Below are positions 5,326-9,752 of a DNA stretch of 9,752 bases, piece by piece. Source of the stretch: Clostridiales bacterium (lineage in GTDB: Bacteria > Bacillota > Clostridia > Lachnospirales > Lachnospiraceae). Made by a program: the position numbers and the translations under genes. The stretch covers positions 1 through 9,752 of the forward strand of contig JAHZHF010000098.1 of the NCBI GenBank assembly GCA_019420405.1, given 5' to 3'. The notes beneath the pieces were generated by a model that was not told the DNA's origin, made no database searches, and saw nothing but the letters and a program-made list of their open reading frames with translations. Position 1 is the first letter of the stretch; each line of letters begins with the position of its first letter.

Positions 5326-8300
5326 ATGAATCTGAAAGAATTACATACTCTGGGAATCGATATCGGTTCCACGACAGTCAAAATCGCAGTTCTGGATGAG
5401 GATAACGAAGTTCTTTTCTCTGATTACGAGCGGCATTTTGCCAATATCCAGGAGACGCTTTCCGATCTTCTCGGACGCGCTCTGTACAAGCTTGGGCCGA
5501 TTCAGGTCTCTCCGGTTATTACCGGAAGCGGCGGCCTGACCCTGGCCAAACACCTTGGCGTACCCTTCGTCCAGGAGGTTATCGCCGTATCGACTGCCCT
5601 GCAGGATTACGCGCCGCAGACCGACGTGGCCATAGAGCTGGGCGGTGAAGACGCGAAGATCATCTATTTTGAAGGCGGAAATGTGGAACAGCGTATGAAC
5701 GGTGTCTGCGCCGGTGGTACAGGTTCCTTTATCGACCAGATGGCGTCCCTCCTCCAGACGGATGCATCCGGCCTGAACGAATACGCCAAAAATTACCAGG
5801 CGCTCTACTCTATCGCAGCGCGCTGCGGTGTGTTCGCAAAATCCGATATCCAGCCGCTTATAAATGACGGCGCTTCCAAAGAAGACCTGGCAGCGTCTAT
5901 TTTCCAGGCTGTAGTCAACCAGACGATCAGTGGACTTGCCTGCGGAAAACCGATCCGCGGACATGTCGCTTTCCTGGGCGGACCGCTTCATTTTCTTTCT
6001 GAACTGCGGGCGGCATTTATCCGCACGCTGAAACTGGACGATGAGCACATCATCGCGCCGAACCATTCCCACCTCTTCGCGGCAATCGGTTCAGCGCTGA
6101 ACTCTAAGAAAGATACTCCTGTAGCTCTCCGCGAGCTTCAGAACCGTCTTGAGAAACGTGTCCAGATGGAAATTGAAGTAGAACGTCTTGAGCCTCTGTT
6201 CGCAACAACAGCAGAATTCGAGGAGTTCACTGCCCGCCATGCGAAGCACCAGGTACCGGTCAAGGATCTGGCAACATATAAAGGAAAGGCATTCCTCGGC
6301 ATCGATGCGGGTTCTACTACGACCAAAGCAGCACTCGTCGGGGAAGATGGCACGCTTCTCTATTCCTTCTACCACAACAACGACGGCGATCCGCTGGGTA
6401 CGACGATCACGGCCATCAAGGATATCTACTCAAAGCTTCCGGAAGGCGTGGAGATCGTTCACTCCTGCTCTACCGGCTACGGTGAGGCTCTGATCAAGGC
6501 GGCGCTCATGCTGGACGAGGGCGAGGTAGAGACCATCGCCCACTATTATGCCGCGGCATTTTTTGACCCGGACGTAGACTGTATTCTGGACATCGGCGGC
6601 CAGGATATGAAGTGCATCAAGATCAAAAACCAGACCGTAGACAGCGTACAGCTTAACGAGGCATGTTCCTCCGGCTGCGGTTCTTTCATCGAGACATTTG
6701 CAAAATCGCTGAACTACACAGTGGAGGATTTCGCACACGAAGCCCTCTACGCACAGAACCCCATTGACCTTGGAACCCGCTGTACCGTGTTCATGAACTC
6801 CAAGGTAAAACAGGCCCAGAAAGAAGGCGCATCTGTGGCAGATATCTCCGCAGGACTGGCCTACTCCGTCATCAAGAACGCCCTGTTCAAAGTAATCAAG
6901 GTATCCAGCGCCTCTGAGCTCGGAAACCACATCGTAGTTCAGGGAGGAACCTTCTACAACAACGCGGTCTTAAGAAGTTTCGAGAAGATCGCGGACTGCG
7001 AGGCGATCCGTCCGGATATCGCAGGTATCATGGGCGCCTTCGGAGCGGCTCTGATCGCGAAGGAGCGTTACACCGAGTGTGAAGGGACAACGATGCTCTC
7101 CATCGAAGACATCAACGCCCTGGAGTATTCGACGACGATGACAAAATGCCGCGGATGTACCAATACATGCCGTCTTACAATCAATCATTTCAGCGGCGGC
7201 CGTAAATTTATCACCGGAAACCGCTGTGAAAAGGGACTTGGCAAGGAAAAGTCAAAGAACAATATGCCGAACCTCTTTGACTACAAGTTCCACCGCTATT
7301 TTGACTATGAGCCTCTCTCCGAGGAGGAAGCAAAACGCGGAGTTATCGGCATCCCGCGTGTGCTGAACATGTACGAGAACTATCCGTTCTGGTTTACATT
7401 TTTCACGGAACTCGGCTTTCGGGTCGTGCTCTCTCCGGCTTCCACAAGGAAGATCTACGAGCTGGGGATCGAGTCCATCCCGAGTGAGTCCGAGTGCTAT
7501 CCGGCGAAGCTGGCCCACGGACATGTACAGTGGCTGATCAACAAAGGCGTAAAGCACATCTTCTACCCGTCCATTCCCTACGAGCGGAATGAATTTGAAG
7601 AGGCCAACAACCACTACAACTGCCCGATCGTCACTTCCTATCCGGAAAATATCAAAAACAATATGGATGCGATCGTCCACGGCGAAGTGGATTTCATCCA
7701 TCCGTTCCTCTCCTTCCAGAGTGAGGAGGCAATCTCCTACCGTCTGATCGAGGAGCTGGGCGAGAAGTTCTCCCTCTCTGAGAGCGAGATCAAGTCCGCC
7801 GTACACGACGCATGGAACGAGCTTGCCGCATGCCGGGAGGATATGCGCAGGAAAGGCGAGGAGACGGTCAAATTCTTAAACGAAACCGGAAACCGCGGAA
7901 TCGTTCTGGCAGGACGGCCCTACCACATTGACCCGGAGGTGCATCACGGACTGCCGGAGATGATCAATTCCTACAATATCGCCGTGCTGACCGAGGACTC
8001 CGTCTCCCACCTTCTCCAGGTGGAGCGGCCGCTGAACGTAATGGACCAGTGGATGTACCACTCCCGTCTGTATGCAGCGGCAAACTATGTAAAGACAACG
8101 GAGAATCTGGATCTGATCCAGCTCAACTCCTTCGGCTGCGGACTGGACGCCGTGACCACGGACCAGGTGGCAGATATCCTGACAGGCTCTGACAAGATCT
8201 ACACAACGTTGAAGATCGACGAGGTCAATAACCTGGGAGCAGCCCGTATCCGTGTCCGTTCCCTTCTCGCCGCAATCCGCGTGCGGGAGAACAAGAAAAC

Positions 8301-9576
8301 GGAGCGCACCATCCGTCCGGCTTCCATTGAAAAAGTTCCGTTCACTAAGGAGATGAGAAATACTCACACCATTCTCTGTCCGCAGATGTCGCCGATCCAT
8401 TTCGAGCTGTTAGAACCTGCATTTAAGGCGGCGGGCTATAAGATCGAGGTGCTCCCGAACGACAACCGCCAGGCTGTGGATATGGGACTGAAATATGTAA
8501 ATAATGACGCGTGCTACCCGTCACTTATCGTAGTCGGACAGATTATGGACGCCATTTTATCCGGACAGTACGACACGGACCATCTGGCAGTCATCATCAG
8601 CCAGACCGGAGGCGGATGCCGTGCGTCCAACTATATCGGCTTCATCCGCCGGGCGCTGAAAAAAGCAGGATATGCACATATCCCTGTTATCTCAATCAAC
8701 TTGAGCGGACTGGAGGCAAACCCGGGATTCAAGATTACCCTTCCTCTGGCCATACGTGTTGCATACGCAGCTGTATTCGGGGATATCTTTATGAAATGCG
8801 TCTACCGGATGCGCCCCTATGAGGCAGTACCGGGAACCACAAATGCGATACACCGCAAATGGGTCAGCGTATGCCAGAAATTTGTATCCGAGGGCTATCC
8901 GTCGCGCCGGAAATTCAAAAAGCTCTGCCGCGACATCATCAATGATTTCGACAATATCGAGATCCTTGACATCAAAAAGCCCCGCGTGGGCGTGGTCGGA
9001 GAGATCCTTGTCAAATTCCTCCCGGCCGCAAACAACCATCTGGTTGATCTGCTCGAGGCAGAGGGAGCTGAGGCGGTCGTGCCTGACCTGATCGACTTCA
9101 TGCAGTACTGCTTCTACAACCAGAACTTCAAGGTATCCCATCTGGGCTTCAAGAAGTCCAAGGCGCTGATCGGAAATCTGGGAATCAAAGCGGTAGAATG
9201 GCTGCGTGCTCCGGCAACAAAGGCGTTCGCCGAGAGCAAGCACTTCGATCCGCCGGCTCATATCGAGGATCTGGCGAAGATGGCGTCCGAGATCGTTTCC
9301 ATCGGAAACCAGACCGGAGCGGGCTGGTTCCTGACCGGCGAAATGCTGGAGCTCATCCACAGCGGCGCAGGCAACATCGTGTGTACCCAGCCGTTCGCCT
9401 GCCTGCCGAACCATGTGGTAGGAAAAGGAGTTATCAAAGAACTCCGGAGACTGCACCCGACTTCCAATATCGGGGCTATAGACTTCGATCCGGGTGCAAG
9501 TGAAGTAAACCAGTTAAACAGAATTAAACTGATGCTTTCGACGGCCTTCAAGAATCTGGAGGCGCAGAAAGATTGA
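5326..9576 (+). CDS. Fused 2-hydroxyacyl-CoA dehydratase activase / dehydratase-like protein
   Basis: A 1416-residue multi-domain cytoplasmic protein. Two ASKHA activase repeats come first. Repeat 1 has GIDIGSTTVK (10-19), LGGEDAK (105-111), C128 in NGVCAGGTGSF, C167 in AARCGVF and FLGGP (216-220). Repeat 2 has GIDAGSTTTK (325-334), IGGQDMK (423-429), C447 in NEACSSGCGSF, C486 in GTRCTVF and QGGTF (539-543). A Cys cluster follows (C608, C611, C615, C634), then a DUF2229-like region (about 670-900, with SECYP C724 and C766), then an HgdB-like region (about 1000-1400) with C1018, C1063 (DACYP), C1098 (TGGGCRASN), C1353 and C1359. In the known family, activases (HgdC type) use ATP to drive an electron from a [4Fe-4S] cluster into the dehydratase. 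Here donor and acceptor modules appear fused. The substrate is unknown and no separate dehydratase subunits are adjacent. GGAG lies 8 nt before ATG 5326. Family is secure, reaction is not. Confidence 0.9.
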   Translation: MNLKELHTLGIDIGSTTVKIAVLDEDNEVLFSDYERHFANIQETLSDLLGRALYKLGPIQVSPVITGSGGLTLAKHLGVPFVQEVIAVSTALQDYAPQTDVAIELGGEDAKIIYFEGGNVEQRMNGVCAGGTGSFIDQMASLLQTDASGLNEYAKNYQALYSIAARCGVFAKSDIQPLINDGASKEDLAASIFQAVVNQTISGLACGKPIRGHVAFLGGPLHFLSELRAAFIRTLKLDDEHIIAPNHSHLFAAIGSALNSKKDTPVALRELQNRLEKRVQMEIEVERLEPLFATTAEFEEFTARHAKHQVPVKDLATYKGKAFLGIDAGSTTTKAALVGEDGTLLYSFYHNNDGDPLGTTITAIKDIYSKLPEGVEIVHSCSTGYGEALIKAALMLDEGEVETIAHYYAAAFFDPDVDCILDIGGQDMKCIKIKNQTVDSVQLNEACSSGCGSFIETFAKSLNYTVEDFAHEALYAQNPIDLGTRCTVFMNSKVKQAQKEGASVADISAGLAYSVIKNALFKVIKVSSASELGNHIVVQGGTFYNNAVLRSFEKIADCEAIRPDIAGIMGAFGAALIAKERYTECEGTTMLSIEDINALEYSTTMTKCRGCTNTCRLTINHFSGGRKFITGNRCEKGLGKEKSKNNMPNLFDYKFHRYFDYEPLSEEEAKRGVIGIPRVLNMYENYPFWFTFFTELGFRVVLSPASTRKIYELGIESIPSESECYPAKLAHGHVQWLINKGVKHIFYPSIPYERNEFEEANNHYNCPIVTSYPENIKNNMDAIVHGEVDFIHPFLSFQSEEAISYRLIEELGEKFSLSESEIKSAVHDAWNELAACREDMRRKGEETVKFLNETGNRGIVLAGRPYHIDPEVHHGLPEMINSYNIAVLTEDSVSHLLQVERPLNVMDQWMYHSRLYAAANYVKTTENLDLIQLNSFGCGLDAVTTDQVADILTGSDKIYTTLKIDEVNNLGAARIRVRSLLAAIRVRENKKTERTIRPASIEKVPFTKEMRNTHTILCPQMSPIHFELLEPAFKAAGYKIEVLPNDNRQAVDMGLKYVNNDACYPSLIVVGQIMDAILSGQYDTDHLAVIISQTGGGCRASNYIGFIRRALKKAGYAHIPVISINLSGLEANPGFKITLPLAIRVAYAAVFGDIFMKCVYRMRPYEAVPGTTNAIHRKWVSVCQKFVSEGYPSRRKFKKLCRDIINDFDNIEILDIKKPRVGVVGEILVKFLPAANNHLVDLLEAEGAEAVVPDLIDFMQYCFYNQNFKVSHLGFKKSKALIGNLGIKAVEWLRAPATKAFAESKHFDPPAHIEDLAKMASEIVSIGNQTGAGWFLTGEMLELIHSGAGNIVCTQPFACLPNHVVGKGVIKELRRLHPTSNIGAIDFDPGASEVNQLNRIKLMLSTAFKNLEAQKD

Positions 9577-9584
9577 TTTTTTAC

Positions 9585-9752
9585 AGCTATAAAGTTCACT
9601 AACTCCTGCAGGAAAAACGTCCGAAAACAGAGGCTTTGCAGAGACGTATTCTGCGGGGATGGAGGACGGCTCCGGGCTTCGCTCCAGGGGATAAGGGAAA
9701 CTACAAAGTACCGGATACGGATTAAAGGCAAGGACAGCCGGGGCTTAACTCG
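9585..9752 (+). repeat. Third copy of the non-coding repeat unit, cut by the window end
   Basis: It starts AGCTATAAAGTTCACT at 9585, 9 nt after the stop of the activase gene, and has TTCTGCGGGGATGGAGG at 9649-9665 and AAGTACCGGATACGG at 9706-9720. The motif spacings, 64 and 57 nt, match the two copies at 2289-2632. After TTCTGCGG a stem follows around 9670-9690 with a CTTCG-containing tip, in the place where another copy has TCTGGA-CTCCGC-TCCAGA. The window ends in AACTCG, the beginning of the loop motif of the other copies, so the unit continues beyond 9752. No coding gene is visible in this stretch. Confidence 0.75.

Noticed and set aside
8692..9456. Long open minus-strand frame (254 codons) opposite the activase gene
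   Set aside because: An antisense shadow caused by codon bias of the real gene; no recognisable domain and no start signals.

Overview
The window looks like chromosome from a Gram-positive anaerobe of the Clostridia, most likely Lachnospiraceae (former Clostridium cluster XIVa). The evidence is moderate GC, strong AAGGAG-type ribosome binding sites, TTG starts, consensus TTGACA-17-TATAAT promoters, and the protein types: a Clostridia-type LysA, a pyruvate kinase without the C-terminal PEP-utiliser domain, and a giant fused acyl-CoA dehydratase activase. The genus is not determined.

Layout. (1) 56-2172, minus strand: a TrmB-type regulator and a diaminopimelate decarboxylase (lysA) overlap by 8 nt behind one strong promoter, with a dyad over the transcription start. 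(2) 2173-2635: no gene. It holds a strong GC-rich hairpin and a 344-bp imperfect inverted repeat made of two facing copies of a roughly 170-nt non-coding unit. (3) 2636-5087, minus strand: a catalytically dead-looking rhomboid-like membrane protein with a C-terminal Cys/His-rich domain, followed 50 nt later by pyruvate kinase, both probably read from a promoter at 5059-5087. (4) 4996-5325: a divergent regulatory region with a second promoter facing right and a leader hairpin. (5) 5326-9576, plus strand: a 1416-residue protein carrying two activase (ASKHA) repeats, a Cys cluster, a DUF2229-like region and an HgdB-like region. (6) 9577-9752: a third copy of the non-coding unit, starting 9 nt after that gene's stop and running off the window.

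The protein genes are a housekeeping mixture (lysine/peptidoglycan precursor supply, glycolysis, an unassigned radical-type redox enzyme) with no obvious common pathway. The least explained feature is the repeated non-coding unit. Its motifs keep the same spacing in all three copies although the sequence between them has diverged, and two of the three copies begin within 10 nt of a stop codon in the sense orientation. I find no transposase, CRISPR array, tRNA, rRNA or defence system here.
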